From Lachnospiraceae bacterium (lineage in GTDB: Bacteria; Bacillota; Clostridia; Lachnospirales; Lachnospiraceae), in NCBI GenBank assembly GCA_015258095.1, contig JABZIV010000002.1, positions 1-64,000 of the forward strand: a DNA stretch of 64,000 nt, given 5' to 3'. The notes under the pieces are model-generated. The model saw only the letters and a list, made by a program, of their open reading frames with translations. It was not told where the DNA came from and did no database searches. Below are positions 51,655 to 60,827 of this stretch, in pieces. Each line of letters begins with the position of its first letter. Position 1 is the first letter of the stretch. The position numbers were made by a program, and so were the translations under genes.

Positions 51655-52161
51655 ATGAGAAACGACGGGCGCTACCTCTTTCGCAGTGCGGAAATAGAAG
51701 ATATCCCCATTCTCAGTGCAATGGAGCGCATCTGTTTTCCGGAAAATGAAGCCAATAGCTATGAGGAAATTGCTGAACGCGTAAAAGCCGCTCCGGAAGA
51801 CTTTCTGCTTGCCTTTGACCAGGTCAATCGAAAAATAGCCGGTTTTCTGAGCGGTATTCACTCCGGTGATACCGTCTTTCGGGATGCGTTTTTCACCGAT
51901 GCTTCTCTTCACGAAAAGGGGGCAAAGCACTGCTTTTTGCTCAGTCTGGAAATCCTTCCCGAATACCGCGGAAAGGGCATTGCCTCCGCCATCATGGAAC
52001 GCTACCAGAAAAGGGAGAAAGAGCGGAAGACGGAAACCATTCATCTCACCTGTCACATCCCTCTTGTATCGTTTTATGAGGAACTCGGTTTTCAGCACAT
52101 CGGACCTTCTCCTTCCGTATGGGGCGGTGTTTCCTGGGAAGATATGATCTATACCCTCTAA
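51655..52161 (+). CDS. GNAT family N-acetyltransferase
   Basis: 168 residues. The acetyl-CoA motif is LEILPEYRGKGIASAIM near residue 105, with SFYEELGFQHIG near the C-terminus. Resembles arylalkylamine-type or RimI-like acetyltransferases; the acceptor is unknown. GAAGGGAG precedes the ATG. Convergent with pcrA. Confidence 0.88.
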   Translation: MRNDGRYLFRSAEIEDIPILSAMERICFPENEANSYEEIAERVKAAPEDFLLAFDQVNRKIAGFLSGIHSGDTVFRDAFFTDASLHEKGAKHCFLLSLEILPEYRGKGIASAIMERYQKREKERKTETIHLTCHIPLVSFYEELGFQHIGPSPSVWGGVSWEDMIYTL

Positions 52162-52169
52162 ATAGATTT

Positions 52170-54365
52170 TTAAAGCATTTTCAGCTTTGCAAAGCCTGCC
52201 ATCATCTTCTTCTGCCCCGCTGTATCAAAGAGTACCGTCACAAGGTAATCTTTCGTGTCCTCTTCCACGGAGACTACCGTGCCCTCTCCGAACTTGATAT
52301 GCGACACGCGGTCTCCTGCGCTATATGCCGGTTTCTCTTTTTCCGCCTTTTTAAATCCCTTTTGCAACAATCCGTACGATTTTAAGCCCTCAAGACTGCC
52401 GTACGATGCTCTGCTCATTTTCTCCTGAAAAAGTGCTTCCTCCGAAGGCTTTGCCCTATACAGAAGCTTCTTTTCCACAAGTGCATCCGGCAAATTCTCA
52501 AAGAAGCGACTGATTTTAAAATATTGCGTCTGCCCGTTAACCATACGGCTCCGTGCGGAGCTCAAATAGAGTTCCTCTTCCGCGCGGGTGATGCCGACAT
52601 AGCAAAGTCTTCGCTCCTCCTCCATTTCCTGCTCATTTCCTATGCTGAGCGCACCGGGGAAAAGCCCGTCACTCAGTCCTACGAGAAACACGATGGGAAA
52701 CTCCAGTCCCTTCGCCCCGTGAATGGTCATCAGGGTGATTTTATCCTCCGTGAGGTCGCTTCGATCCAAGTCGGAAAGAAGAGAAACTTCCTCCAGAAAA
52801 GCGGCAAGCGTCGCCTGCTCCCCATTTTCCAAAAGGAAGCCGGAAAGTTTCCCGGAAAGCTCGGAAAGATTCTCCATACGGCTTTCCGCCTCAATTTCTC
52901 CCTCGCTTTTTAAGTCTTCTTCATATCCCGTATCCTTCAGAATGTGTTCCATAAGTTCCTGAAGCGGCAGTTCTTTCCATCCCTCCACCATATTCATGAA
53001 CCGCGTCACTTCAGAAAGCGCCTTCCCGGACAATCCTGCCGCACTCGCAAACGGCAGCGACTCCATAAGAGAAAACCCTATACTGCTGCCGTACTGCGCA
53101 AGCTTCTCTACGCTCGCTTCCCCTATACCGCGCTTCGGTACATTAATCACTCTGCGGAATGCCACATCGTCCTTCGTGTTGACCACCAGTTTCATGAAGG
53201 CAAGCATATCCTTGATTTCTTTCCGCTGATAGAAATTCACTCCGCCTACAATCTGATAGGGAATGTTCCAGGTGATGCACTGCTCCTCAAACAAACGGGA
53301 CTGTGCATTCGTTCGATACAGAATCGCAAAACGTTTGTAGGGAAGTCCCTCTCTCCGAACCTTTCTGATTACATCGCGCGCTTCTTCTTCTGCACTTTCA
53401 TACTCCTCAAAGACAACCTTCTTTCCCTCTTTTTTCTCCGTCCAGAGCGTTTTTCTCTTACGGTGCGGATTCTCGGCAATGACGGCATTTGCAAGGTTCA
53501 AAATCGGTGCAGTCGAACGATAGTTCTGCTCCAGTTTCACGGTAGCGCAGGTCGGAAAATGGGATTCAAAAGAAAGAATATTTTCAAGATTCGCCCCGCG
53601 GAAGCGATAAATGCTTTGGTCATCATCTCCCACCACACAGATATTCCTGTATTTTTCCGCTAAGGCGTCAATCAGGCGGAACTGCACATCATTTGTATCC
53701 TGATACTCATCCACTAAAATATAGCGGAAGCGCTCCTGATAGCGCGCGAGTACTTCCGGAAATTTTTCAAACAACTCCAGGGTTTTCAGTAGCAAATCAT
53801 CGAAATCCAGCGCATTGTTCTTCTTCATCTTTTCTTCATAAAGACAGAAACAGTCGTAGATTAACTTACTGATGTAATCCCCGTCACTCTCCTCCCGAAA
53901 TGCCTCGGCATCTCCGCCTCTGTTTTTCGTTTCCGAAATCTTCTGCAAAACCGCTCTTTCCCGAAGTGTTTTTCCGTCGATTTTGCGTTCTTTCAGAATC
54001 TGGCGCATCAGTGTTCGCTGATCGTCCGTATCATAGATGGAAAAATCCGTGCCATATCCAAGCAAAGCAATGTTGCTTCTCAGGATCCGTAGACACATAC
54101 TGTGAAAGGTGGAGACCCACACACCTCTTCCTTCCTCCGGAAGGAGCCTTTCTACTCTCTCCTGCATCTCTTTTGCCGCTTTGTTGGTAAAGGTGATGGC
54201 AAGAATGTGAGAGGGGAAAACGCCCTTCTCCTCTATCAAATAAGCAATCCGATGCGTAAGCACTCTGGTCTTTCCGGATCCCGCACCGGCAAGTACCAAA
54301 AGCGGTCCCTCCGTGTTTCGTACCGCTTCCACCTGTTCTTTATTTAAAATAGAATTGAGATCCAT
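52170..54365 (-). CDS. pcrA: ATP-dependent DNA helicase PcrA/UvrD
   Basis: 731 residues, superfamily 1A. Motifs in order: LVLAGAGSGKT (I), ILAITFTNKAA (Ia), ILVDEYQDTN (II), VGDDDQSIYRFRGA (III), LEQNYRS (IV), MTIHGAKGLEFPIVFL (V) and EERRLCYVGITRA (VI). The end carries the PcrA-type tail (VSHIKFGEGTVVSVEEDTK). It unwinds DNA in repair and rolling-circle replication. ATG at 54365 with AAGGGG; a longer frame to 54413 lacks a start signal. Confidence 0.95.
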   Translation of the reverse strand: MDLNSILNKEQVEAVRNTEGPLLVLAGAGSGKTRVLTHRIAYLIEEKGVFPSHILAITFTNKAAKEMQERVERLLPEEGRGVWVSTFHSMCLRILRSNIALLGYGTDFSIYDTDDQRTLMRQILKERKIDGKTLRERAVLQKISETKNRGGDAEAFREESDGDYISKLIYDCFCLYEEKMKKNNALDFDDLLLKTLELFEKFPEVLARYQERFRYILVDEYQDTNDVQFRLIDALAEKYRNICVVGDDDQSIYRFRGANLENILSFESHFPTCATVKLEQNYRSTAPILNLANAVIAENPHRKRKTLWTEKKEGKKVVFEEYESAEEEARDVIRKVRREGLPYKRFAILYRTNAQSRLFEEQCITWNIPYQIVGGVNFYQRKEIKDMLAFMKLVVNTKDDVAFRRVINVPKRGIGEASVEKLAQYGSSIGFSLMESLPFASAAGLSGKALSEVTRFMNMVEGWKELPLQELMEHILKDTGYEEDLKSEGEIEAESRMENLSELSGKLSGFLLENGEQATLAAFLEEVSLLSDLDRSDLTEDKITLMTIHGAKGLEFPIVFLVGLSDGLFPGALSIGNEQEMEEERRLCYVGITRAEEELYLSSARSRMVNGQTQYFKISRFFENLPDALVEKKLLYRAKPSEEALFQEKMSRASYGSLEGLKSYGLLQKGFKKAEKEKPAYSAGDRVSHIKFGEGTVVSVEEDTKDYLVTVLFDTAGQKKMMAGFAKLKML

Positions 54366-54472
54366 GGCTTCCCCTTTTTCCTTCCCTCTGCGCTTTTCAA
54401 AACAGAATAACATAAATCCCGGCGCTTTGCCATTCCGCCGAAACCCCGGCGATATTTCTTCCTCTTCTCCCC

Positions 54473-54507
54473 TTGTGAAGAATTTCCACTATGCTATACT
54501 TTCTGCA
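54473..54507 (+). promoter_or_regulatory. Promoter predicting a leaderless mRNA
   Basis: TTGTGA (54473-54478) and TATACT (54495-54500), 16 bases apart. Seven bases after the -10 box is the A of the start codon at 54507, and there is no ribosome binding site before that ATG. Confidence 0.5.
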
Positions 54508-55136
54508 TGGACGACAAATTACTAAAAGAATTAATTTCCTATCTGGAGAATCTACATCATGTGCACGGGAGTGACCTGCCCTCTTTAGAGCTCTACATGG
54601 ACCAGGTAACCGGCTTCATGGAAGAGCACCTCTCTTCTATGCGAAGATACGAAGAAGACAAGGCACTCACGAAGACCATGATTAATAACTATGCCAAAAA
54701 TCATATTCTTCCGCCACCGGTGAGAAAACGCTACAACAAGAACCACATGTTGATTTTACTCTTTATTTACTACTATAAGAGTATGCTGAGTCTCTCCGAT
54801 ATTGAAATCATCCTCCATCCTCTAAATGAAAATTATTTCTACAACAAAACAGAGCCTAAGCTCAAAGATATCTATGAAGAGGTCTTCTCCTTTGCGAATG
54901 TAGAGATGCAAAATGTCATAGAGGACGTGAAGGAAAGTTTTCAAAAAGCACAGACTTCCTTCTCCGAAAAAGACCCGCACTTTGAGACACTTTCTATAGA
55001 AGAACGCGAGGATCTGCAACAATTCTGCTTCTTCAGTCTTCTGGCGTTTGAAGTATACTTAAAGAAGCAGCTTCTGGAAAAAATGGTCGATGCCATGGCG
55101 GAGAAGCAAAATAAAAAGGAGAAAAAGAGAAAATAA
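54507..55136 (+). CDS. DUF1836 protein
   Basis: 209 residues. The DUF1836 core is clear: LTKTMINNYAKNHILPPPVR, then NKNHMLILLFIYYYKSMLSL and SDIEIILHPL. The family resembles a MerR-like winged helix and is found in Firmicutes with unproven regulatory function. The C-terminus is a charged helix ending in KKEKKRK. No ribosome binding site upstream; a -10 box directly precedes the ATG. Followed by the DUF4250 gene with one base between stop and start. Confidence 0.85.
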   Translation: MDDKLLKELISYLENLHHVHGSDLPSLELYMDQVTGFMEEHLSSMRRYEEDKALTKTMINNYAKNHILPPPVRKRYNKNHMLILLFIYYYKSMLSLSDIEIILHPLNENYFYNKTEPKLKDIYEEVFSFANVEMQNVIEDVKESFQKAQTSFSEKDPHFETLSIEEREDLQQFCFFSLLAFEVYLKKQLLEKMVDAMAEKQNKKEKKRK

Positions 55137-55137
55137 A

Positions 55138-55314
55138 ATGACAATCCCAAAAGACCCTATGATTCTGCTCAGCTTTCTGAACATGAAATTACGGGATGAA
55201 TATCCCGGTCTGGAAGAACTCTGTAAAGTAGAGGATATCAATCAGAAGACCATCGAAGAAGAACTCGCAAAATATGATTTCCATTATGATACAGTGCAGA
55301 AGCAATTTAAGTAG
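55138..55314 (+). CDS. DUF4250 protein
   Basis: 58 residues: MTIPKDPMILLSFLNMKLRD, then a short helix pair ending HYDTVQKQF. Matches the small DUF4250 family (about 55-60 residues) of Clostridia, function unknown. The ATG at 55138 is one base after the DUF1836 stop, so it is probably co-translated; AAGGAG lies about 16 bases upstream, inside the previous gene. Confidence 0.8.
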   Translation: MTIPKDPMILLSFLNMKLRDEYPGLEELCKVEDINQKTIEEELAKYDFHYDTVQKQFK

Positions 55315-55348
55315 AATCCATTCCATAAAGTAAAAACAGGAGAAGCCT

Positions 55349-55795
55349 ATGCGTTGTTTAGTACAAAGAGTTCTTTCCGCCTCCGTTTCCGTTTCCGGTG
55401 AGACCCTCGGCAGTGTGGAAAAAGGATATATGATTTTACTGGGTGTGAAAAACACCGATTCCGAGACGGTTGCAGACAAGATGGTGAAAAAAGTGTTGGA
55501 TGCCCGCCTCTTTGAAGATGAGAACGGAAAGACCAACCTTTCTATACGGGACATTTCCGGAAGTATTCTGCTCGTAAGCCAGTTTACGCTTTATGCCAAC
55601 ACCAAAAGAGGCAACCGTCCAAGCTTCATTGATGCAGGCGACCCTGCCCACGCAGAAAAACTCTACGAGTATTTCATGCAGAGAATCAGAGAAGAAGGCA
55701 TTCCTCTGCAACATGGAAAATTCGGTGCCGATATGCAGGTTCAGCTTATCAACGACGGACCGTTCACGATTCTGTATGATAGCGACACGCTGTAA
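55349..55795 (+). CDS. dtd: D-aminoacyl-tRNA deacylase
   Basis: 148 residues. MRCLVQRVLSASVSVSGE, the active-site strand LLVSQFTLYAN with the SQxT motif, and KRGNRPSFIDAG with the NRP/GP-loop pattern, then HGKFGADMQVQLINDGPFT. It removes D-amino acids from mischarged tRNA. AGGAG lies before the ATG. Ends at a strong terminator. Confidence 0.95.
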   Translation: MRCLVQRVLSASVSVSGETLGSVEKGYMILLGVKNTDSETVADKMVKKVLDARLFEDENGKTNLSIRDISGSILLVSQFTLYANTKRGNRPSFIDAGDPAHAEKLYEYFMQRIREEGIPLQHGKFGADMQVQLINDGPFTILYDSDTL

Positions 55796-55801
55796 AGAAA
55801 G

Positions 55802-55856
55802 AACAGGTCTATAGCGGAAGGAATTCTCAAGTCCTTCGCTATAGACCTGTTTTTAT
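55802..55856 (+). terminator. Rho-independent terminator after dtd
   Basis: Almost perfect 20-pair stem (55802-55822 with 55832-55852, one bulged G) followed by five T. Confidence 0.9.
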
Positions 55857-55925
55857 TCTTAGTATTTTCCGGCACAGATAGTATTATTCCGGCACAGAGC
55901 TTCTGTCTCTATGCTGACTTTTCTC

Positions 55926-56783
55926 CTACTGCACCGCTTTAATGCTCTCTGCAAGAGAGACTCTTGCCTTCAGAGAAGTGCTGTAGCTTACTTCAACGGT
56001 CTTTCCCTTATTCGCCTCTACTTCTTTCGTCAGGGCATCATTGCCGTCCGTTGTAAAGCGGAAACTGTGCTGATCGTCTCCTTTCAGCGTGAACACTTCT
56101 CCGTCAATCTTCTCGATGGTTCCCTTTACCCGTAAAGTATCCGCACTTTCATCATCCATACTGTCTTCCGTAATCATATAGAAAGCCAACGGATTATTGT
56201 GCAGATCGCCAAGATAGTACACACTGACTTCCGATCCGACTTTCAATCCTCCTTTTGTCAGGTCAATTTCAAAACTCGGTCTCTGGAAGGTAATCGTATC
56301 GCCGTACTTCTTGCCTTCTGTATTTTCCCCTTCCAGTGCCGCCTCGCGGAAGTCCGGAATCTCTTTTACGGAAATGCTGCTGTCATTTACAGCGGTAATC
56401 TCGCCATAGAAGTTTTGTTCATCGTTAAACTCTTCGGTAGTGAACTCATAGGGTACAGATACCGTAACGCCCTTGATTGCCATACCATCCTGCGGTTCCG
56501 TCCCTTCATAGCTGATCTCCACTTCGTCTCCGGGCTTCAACTCCCAGTTTTTATCCAGCTTTGCCCCTTTGACATCAAAGTTCATCACCTTGCCTTCACC
56601 GGTTTCCACTGTCAACTTATTGTTCTCGAGCTTCTGCACCGTTGCGCTCAAACTGTTCTCTGACAAGGCTTCCGAACTGGGTTCCGTCTGCGCGGCCTGG
56701 CTTCCTTTTGTATCCGCTTTCTTACCACAAGCAACGGAAAACAACATCAGGCTCGCTAAAACCATCCATAATGCTTTCTTCAT
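55926..56783 (-). CDS. Lipoprotein with repeated OB-like segments, unknown function
   Basis: 285 residues. Signal and lipobox LFSVACGKK give a lipidated Cys19. An acidic Ser/Thr/Glu-rich linker (about 20-45) precedes three similar beta units: ATVQKLENNKLTVETGEGKV, GEITAVNDSSISVKEIPDF and KGTIEKIDGEVFTLKGDDQH. Each has the form of a short beta-barrel strand pair, so an internal repeat is likely. The ATG at 56783 has GGGAGGAG. Single gene, transcribed towards dtd. Probably extracellular, binding unknown. Confidence 0.7.
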   Translation of the reverse strand: MKKALWMVLASLMLFSVACGKKADTKGSQAAQTEPSSEALSENSLSATVQKLENNKLTVETGEGKVMNFDVKGAKLDKNWELKPGDEVEISYEGTEPQDGMAIKGVTVSVPYEFTTEEFNDEQNFYGEITAVNDSSISVKEIPDFREAALEGENTEGKKYGDTITFQRPSFEIDLTKGGLKVGSEVSVYYLGDLHNNPLAFYMITEDSMDDESADTLRVKGTIEKIDGEVFTLKGDDQHSFRFTTDGNDALTKEVEANKGKTVEVSYSTSLKARVSLAESIKAVQ

Positions 56784-57009
56784 AAAGTACTCCTCCCATG
56801 GTGCCGGTGCACCTTTCTCCCTAAGCGCAACACTGCGCATTTTTATCTTCTGTAGAAAAGGAAACTCCTCTACGGTACCGAAGTATCCTAGCATGAACTC
56901 TATAAAAAGATTTTGCCTTTTTCTGTATTATTTCTTAAAGAATAGCATATATTTTGCGTATTCCTAACCCCTCTTCTCCATTTTCACAGAAGCCAAGTTC
57001 TTAAACTGT

Positions 57010-58275
57010 CTACTTCTCTTCCTCATAAAAGCGGAAATCTTTAATTTCTTCCGGTAAATATTGCTGTTCAACGAAATGCCCCGGGTAGTCGTGAGGGTAT
57101 TTGTACCCGACTCCTCTTCCGAGCTTTTCATGCCCGCTGTAATGCGCGTCCCGAAGATAAGTGGGAATCGGGAGATTCCCTTTCTCCCGTACGACTTCTC
57201 GCGCAGCATAGATTGCTTTAATGGCGGCATTCGATTTCTTTGCTTTCGCAATATATGTCACAGCCTGACTGAGAATAATCTGGGCTTCAGGAAGTCCCAC
57301 CCGCTCCACGGCAAGAGAAGCGTTCACGGCAAGAATGAGAGCCTGCGGATCGGCATTTCCCACATCCTCCGAAGCGCAAATCATAATTCGGCGCGCAATA
57401 AAACGGATATCCTCCCCCGACTCGAGCATCTTCGCAAGATAGTAGACGGCGGCATCCGCGTCACTTCCCCGCATGGACTTGATAAAGGCGGAAATCGTAT
57501 CATAATGCTCCGAACTGTCGTCGTAACGAAGAATGCTTTTCTGCATACACTCGCCGATTGTTTCTTTGTCGAGTTGAATCACACCCTCTTTGTCCGGAGA
57601 TGTACTCAGTATAGCCAGCTCTAAGGTATTCAACAGCACGCGGGCATCCCCGAAGGCGTGCTCCAATAGAAAATCCCTTCCTTCTTTCGTAAGATTGCTT
57701 TGAAAGCCTCCCATCCCCCGCTTGGCATCCGTTAAGGCTGTATCAATAAGTCGACTGAGTGCTTCGTCCGTTAAAGGCAGTAACTCAAAGAGCCTCGAGC
57801 GGGAAAGCAAGGCGGAATTCACTTCGAAATAGGGATTCTCGGTCGTCGCCCCAATAAGAATCACGGTTCCGTCTTCCACAAAAGGAAGCAAATAGTCCTG
57901 CTGCGCTTTATTGAAACGATGAATCTCATCAATAAAAAGAATCGTCTTTCGACCGTACCCACCGAGATTCTCTTTTGCACGGCCAACCGCTTCTTCCATA
58001 TCCTTTTTTCCGGCGGTAGTGGCATTGATTTGGATAAATTCCGCCTTCGTATGGTTGGCAATGAGCTTCGCAAGAGAGGTTTTCCCCGTTCCCGGCGGAC
58101 CGAAAAAAAGGAGAGATTGCAGCTGGTCTGCACGAATTAAACGGGAAAGTAATTTATTCTCCCCGATGATGTGCTCCTGACCGACAAACTCTTCCAGCGT
58201 TCTCGGACGCATCCGTACGGAAAGCGGTGCCATCCTTTCCCGATTCTTTTCTGCCTGATAGCTAAATAAATCCAT
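57010..58275 (-). CDS. rarA: Replication-associated recombination ATPase RarA/MgsA
   Basis: 421 residues, AAA+ family. RPRTLEEFVGQEHIIGENKL, Walker A FFGPPGTGKTSLAK, Walker B ILFIDEIHRF, sensor IGATTENPYFEVN, and the C-terminal MgsA domain (SMRGSDADAAVYYLAKMLES; ASEDVGNADPQAL). It acts at stalled replication forks. I use the ATG at 58275 with AGAGAGAAG upstream; an ATG at 58299 would overlap the previous gene. Confidence 0.93.
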   Translation of the reverse strand: MDLFSYQAEKNRERMAPLSVRMRPRTLEEFVGQEHIIGENKLLSRLIRADQLQSLLFFGPPGTGKTSLAKLIANHTKAEFIQINATTAGKKDMEEAVGRAKENLGGYGRKTILFIDEIHRFNKAQQDYLLPFVEDGTVILIGATTENPYFEVNSALLSRSRLFELLPLTDEALSRLIDTALTDAKRGMGGFQSNLTKEGRDFLLEHAFGDARVLLNTLELAILSTSPDKEGVIQLDKETIGECMQKSILRYDDSSEHYDTISAFIKSMRGSDADAAVYYLAKMLESGEDIRFIARRIMICASEDVGNADPQALILAVNASLAVERVGLPEAQIILSQAVTYIAKAKKSNAAIKAIYAAREVVREKGNLPIPTYLRDAHYSGHEKLGRGVGYKYPHDYPGHFVEQQYLPEEIKDFRFYEEEK

Positions 58276-58289
58276 CTTCTCTCTTTCTT

Positions 58290-58676
58290 CTACTGCCATG
58301 TAATGGGCTTCGTTCTGTCCGGAATGATTTCAATCCAGTAGCCATCCGGATCTTCAATAAAATAGATTCCCATGCCATGATTTTCAAAGCAGATGCATCC
58401 CATCTTTTCATGAAGTGCATGGGCAGCTCCCATATCCTCCGTCCGCAGTGCAAGATGGTACTCCTGCTCCCCGAGATCATAGGGCTCTGTTCTATCCTTC
58501 ATATACGTTAACTCCAGACGAAAGTCCGTAGAATCGTCCCCCAAGAAGACAATGATAAAATCGTCCCTTTCATTCCTGCTCAGCTCGTGGAGCCCCAGTG
58601 CCTCTTCATAGAACTTCATGCTTCTTTCCAGATCCAGTACATTAAAGTTAAAGTGGTTAAATGAGAATGGGCTCAT
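58290..58676 (-). CDS. VOC-family protein, lactoylglutathione lyase-like
   Basis: 128 residues with two VOC beta-alpha-beta modules. Candidate metal ligands: His in FNHFNFNV, Glu in FRLELTYMKD, His in QEYHLALRTE and Glu in YWIEIIPD, the glyoxalase I pattern. It may isomerise a methylglyoxal-thiol adduct. The ATG at 58676 has GGAAAGGAG. It lies 14 bases before rarA, in the same direction. Confidence 0.85.
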   Translation of the reverse strand: MSPFSFNHFNFNVLDLERSMKFYEEALGLHELSRNERDDFIIVFLGDDSTDFRLELTYMKDRTEPYDLGEQEYHLALRTEDMGAAHALHEKMGCICFENHGMGIYFIEDPDGYWIEIIPDRTKPITWQ

Positions 58677-58907
58677 TTTTTCTCCTTTCCGTCCTCTCTT
58701 CCCAAAGGGAAGTCCCTCTTTTTTTCTATGATAATGCTTTTTCCCGCTTTCAGCAATGCCCGTGCGAAAGACCGCTGAGCGCTTTCCGTAGGTTTCCGCC
58801 ATTTTCCTCTCCTCCTTTATATTTTTTTCTTTCCTGCCGATAAAAGAGGCGTGGGGAGGCGCTTCTCTTATCCTTCCTTTTTCAATACGGAAATAGGGAG
58901 GAATGCA

Positions 58908-59801
58908 ATGAAAAAGAAAATAAGGGAAAAAGCAAGGCTTTTCTGTACTCTGAAGAGTTTTATCTATGGCTTAGGAAGCTCGCTACGTATCTTACCGGGC
59001 TTACTCTGCGCCTTCATGAGTTTCGTCTTTCTTCTTTCCGGAACCGCCAAAGCGGACTGGGTAAAGGGAGAAAATAAAAATGCATGGTGGTATGATCTTG
59101 GAAACGGAAATTACTACAAGTCCTCTTGGCAATGGATTGACGGCAATCATGACGGCATTGCAGAGTGTTACTGTTTTGATGAAAATGGATGGATGTTTGA
59201 AAATGCCATTACGCCGGATAGGTTTACTGTAAATGAAAATGGGGCTTGGACGGTTGATAATATTGTACAAACTAAAAGTGCGAATTTGATTTCTCAGAAT
59301 AATACGAATAACAACACTGACGCTGTAAGCAATACTTTCACAGAAACAAAAAATAAGAATCTTAGCGAAACAAGAAAACATGATGAGAGTCAAAGTAATA
59401 AAGATTTTAGTGAAAAGCAAGAGGAATATCGTGCAGAGCTTTTAAGAAGAGTGAATCAGTATAGAGATAGACAAGGCTTGAACATTTTAGAGGAAAATGA
59501 TTCCTTACAAGAAATGGCACAGATTAGGGCTGAAGAATTAAGTATTCGGATGTCTCATATTAGACCGAATGGTGAACTAGCTTTGGGATATGGTGTGAAT
59601 GGCGAAATTGCTACAAAAGGACCGAAAACTCCAAAAGATGCTTTTCTTGCTTTTAAGATAAGTAAACAGCATAATAAATTAATGTTGGATAGAGATTTTT
59701 TAACTTTCGGTTCCGGATATTATGTTGATGAGAATGGAAAGTCTTATTGGACTATTCTTTTTAGCACATCTCCTAAACCGGAAACGCAAAGACAACAATA
59801 A
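58908..59801 (+). CDS. Secreted CAP-domain protein with choline-binding-type repeats
   Basis: 297 residues. A long signal sequence (to about residue 49, LSGTAKA) precedes repeats of cell-wall-binding type (AWWYDLGNGNYYKSSWQWID; CFDENGWMFENAITPD; NENGAWTVDN). A low-complexity Asn/Thr/Ser/Lys region (about 123-175) leads into a CAP (SCP/PR-1) domain: ELLRRVNQYRDRQGLNIL, EMAQIRAEELSIRMSHIRPN and HNKLMLDRDFLTFGSGYYVD. The central part and CAP domain are clearly more AT-rich than the first third. ATG at 58908 with GGGAGG. Probably wall-attached; enzymatic role unknown. Confidence 0.8.
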   Translation: MKKKIREKARLFCTLKSFIYGLGSSLRILPGLLCAFMSFVFLLSGTAKADWVKGENKNAWWYDLGNGNYYKSSWQWIDGNHDGIAECYCFDENGWMFENAITPDRFTVNENGAWTVDNIVQTKSANLISQNNTNNNTDAVSNTFTETKNKNLSETRKHDESQSNKDFSEKQEEYRAELLRRVNQYRDRQGLNILEENDSLQEMAQIRAEELSIRMSHIRPNGELALGYGVNGEIATKGPKTPKDAFLAFKISKQHNKLMLDRDFLTFGSGYYVDENGKSYWTILFSTSPKPETQRQQ

Positions 59802-59811
59802 TCCAAAAAAA

Positions 59812-59856
59812 GAGAGGCTGTAAAAAATATTTTGATTTTTCACAGCCCCTTTTTTA
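59812..59856 (+). terminator. Rho-independent terminator
   Basis: GGCTGT (59816-59821) and ACAGCC (59842-59847) with A/T pairs inside, then seven T. Ends the CAP protein gene, 10 bases after the stop. Confidence 0.75.
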
Positions 59857-59900
59857 TAAACCTAAAGCTTTAGCACTGACACCGGTGAAGCGCCGTTCTC

Positions 59901-60812
59901 TTACTTCTTTGCTAGGATAAATTGGAAATACCGTAAGCAAGCATAAATCGTAAATGCCGCCGCAATAATCGTCTCCACTAAAACCACGGGCTGTAAAAAG
60001 GCCACATTCATGCCCATCTTTGTCAGTACCGCAAAGCACTGCTTCGTCGCAATGGCGGAAATTACGAAGGGGAAGGTGAAAGCCGCATAGCTCGGGTAGA
60101 AGGGGAAGCGAAGGAACTGTACGCTCTTAAAGAGGGCAAACAGGTAAATTACGGAAGTTGCCACCAGTAAGAACAGGACAAAGCTCTTATTCTTCTCCGG
60201 AAAAGCCTGAATATAGCCTGCCGTGCAGAGTGCCATCGGTGCCGCATAAATCATCATCAAGGGCTTCGCGGGATCCGGAACGGGAAGCTTCATATAGCGC
60301 TTCGTCACTACACAAAGCAGAATCAGTAAAGCAACAAATCCGAAATAAAAAGCAGCCTGTCCGTAAGCGAAGGTCTTATATGCCGGTGTAGTCAGGGATG
60401 CCACAACAATCCCGACATAAACGATATACCACACGGTATGCACATTTTTCTCGTCAAAGCGAAGAATATAGGTCTTCGTAAAGTAGAGAATCAACACAAT
60501 ATGGATTGCATTTGCAAAAACCCAAAGCGGAAAAGAGAGTCCCGGAATAAAAGGCTTCACATACACGGAAAACAGCATCAATGCCATGGGAAAGGTTGCA
60601 AAAACACCCGCTCCGATGGGAGTGGAAAGCTCTTCCTTTACCGCATTCGGGAAAAGAATGAGCTTTAAGAGAAGGAGGATTAGAATCACAAAGGCAATGC
60701 AGCCGAAAATGTATCGGATGCCTTCTCCATAACTTTGTAACAAATTACCAAGTGCCGCCATACCGAGCATTACGCCCGAGAAGGCAAAGGGGATTTTTTT
60801 TATTTTTTCCAT
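59901..60812 (-). CDS. TDT-family transporter (tellurite-resistance/dicarboxylate, SLAC1-like)
   Basis: 303 residues, nine or ten membrane helices. KIPFAFSGVMLGMAALGNLL at the start and the spacing of Pro/Gly-rich helix kinks match the TDT/TehA-SLAC1 group. PDPAKPLMMIYAAPMALC and FYPSYAAFTFPFVISAIA are further family-like segments. Anion or C4-dicarboxylate transport is expected; the ion is unknown. AAGGAGCTGCC precedes the ATG. It follows the C_GCAxxG_C_C gene by 15 bases, so the two form an operon. Confidence 0.8.
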   Translation of the reverse strand: MEKIKKIPFAFSGVMLGMAALGNLLQSYGEGIRYIFGCIAFVILILLLLKLILFPNAVKEELSTPIGAGVFATFPMALMLFSVYVKPFIPGLSFPLWVFANAIHIVLILYFTKTYILRFDEKNVHTVWYIVYVGIVVASLTTPAYKTFAYGQAAFYFGFVALLILLCVVTKRYMKLPVPDPAKPLMMIYAAPMALCTAGYIQAFPEKNKSFVLFLLVATSVIYLFALFKSVQFLRFPFYPSYAAFTFPFVISAIATKQCFAVLTKMGMNVAFLQPVVLVETIIAAAFTIYACLRYFQFILAKK

Positions 60813-60827
60813 GCTAATGGCAGCTCC

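Noticed and set aside
51625..52098. 157-codon minus-strand frame opposite the GNAT gene
   Set aside because: The plus-strand GNAT has a ribosome binding site and a clear acetyl-CoA motif; the opposite frame has neither.
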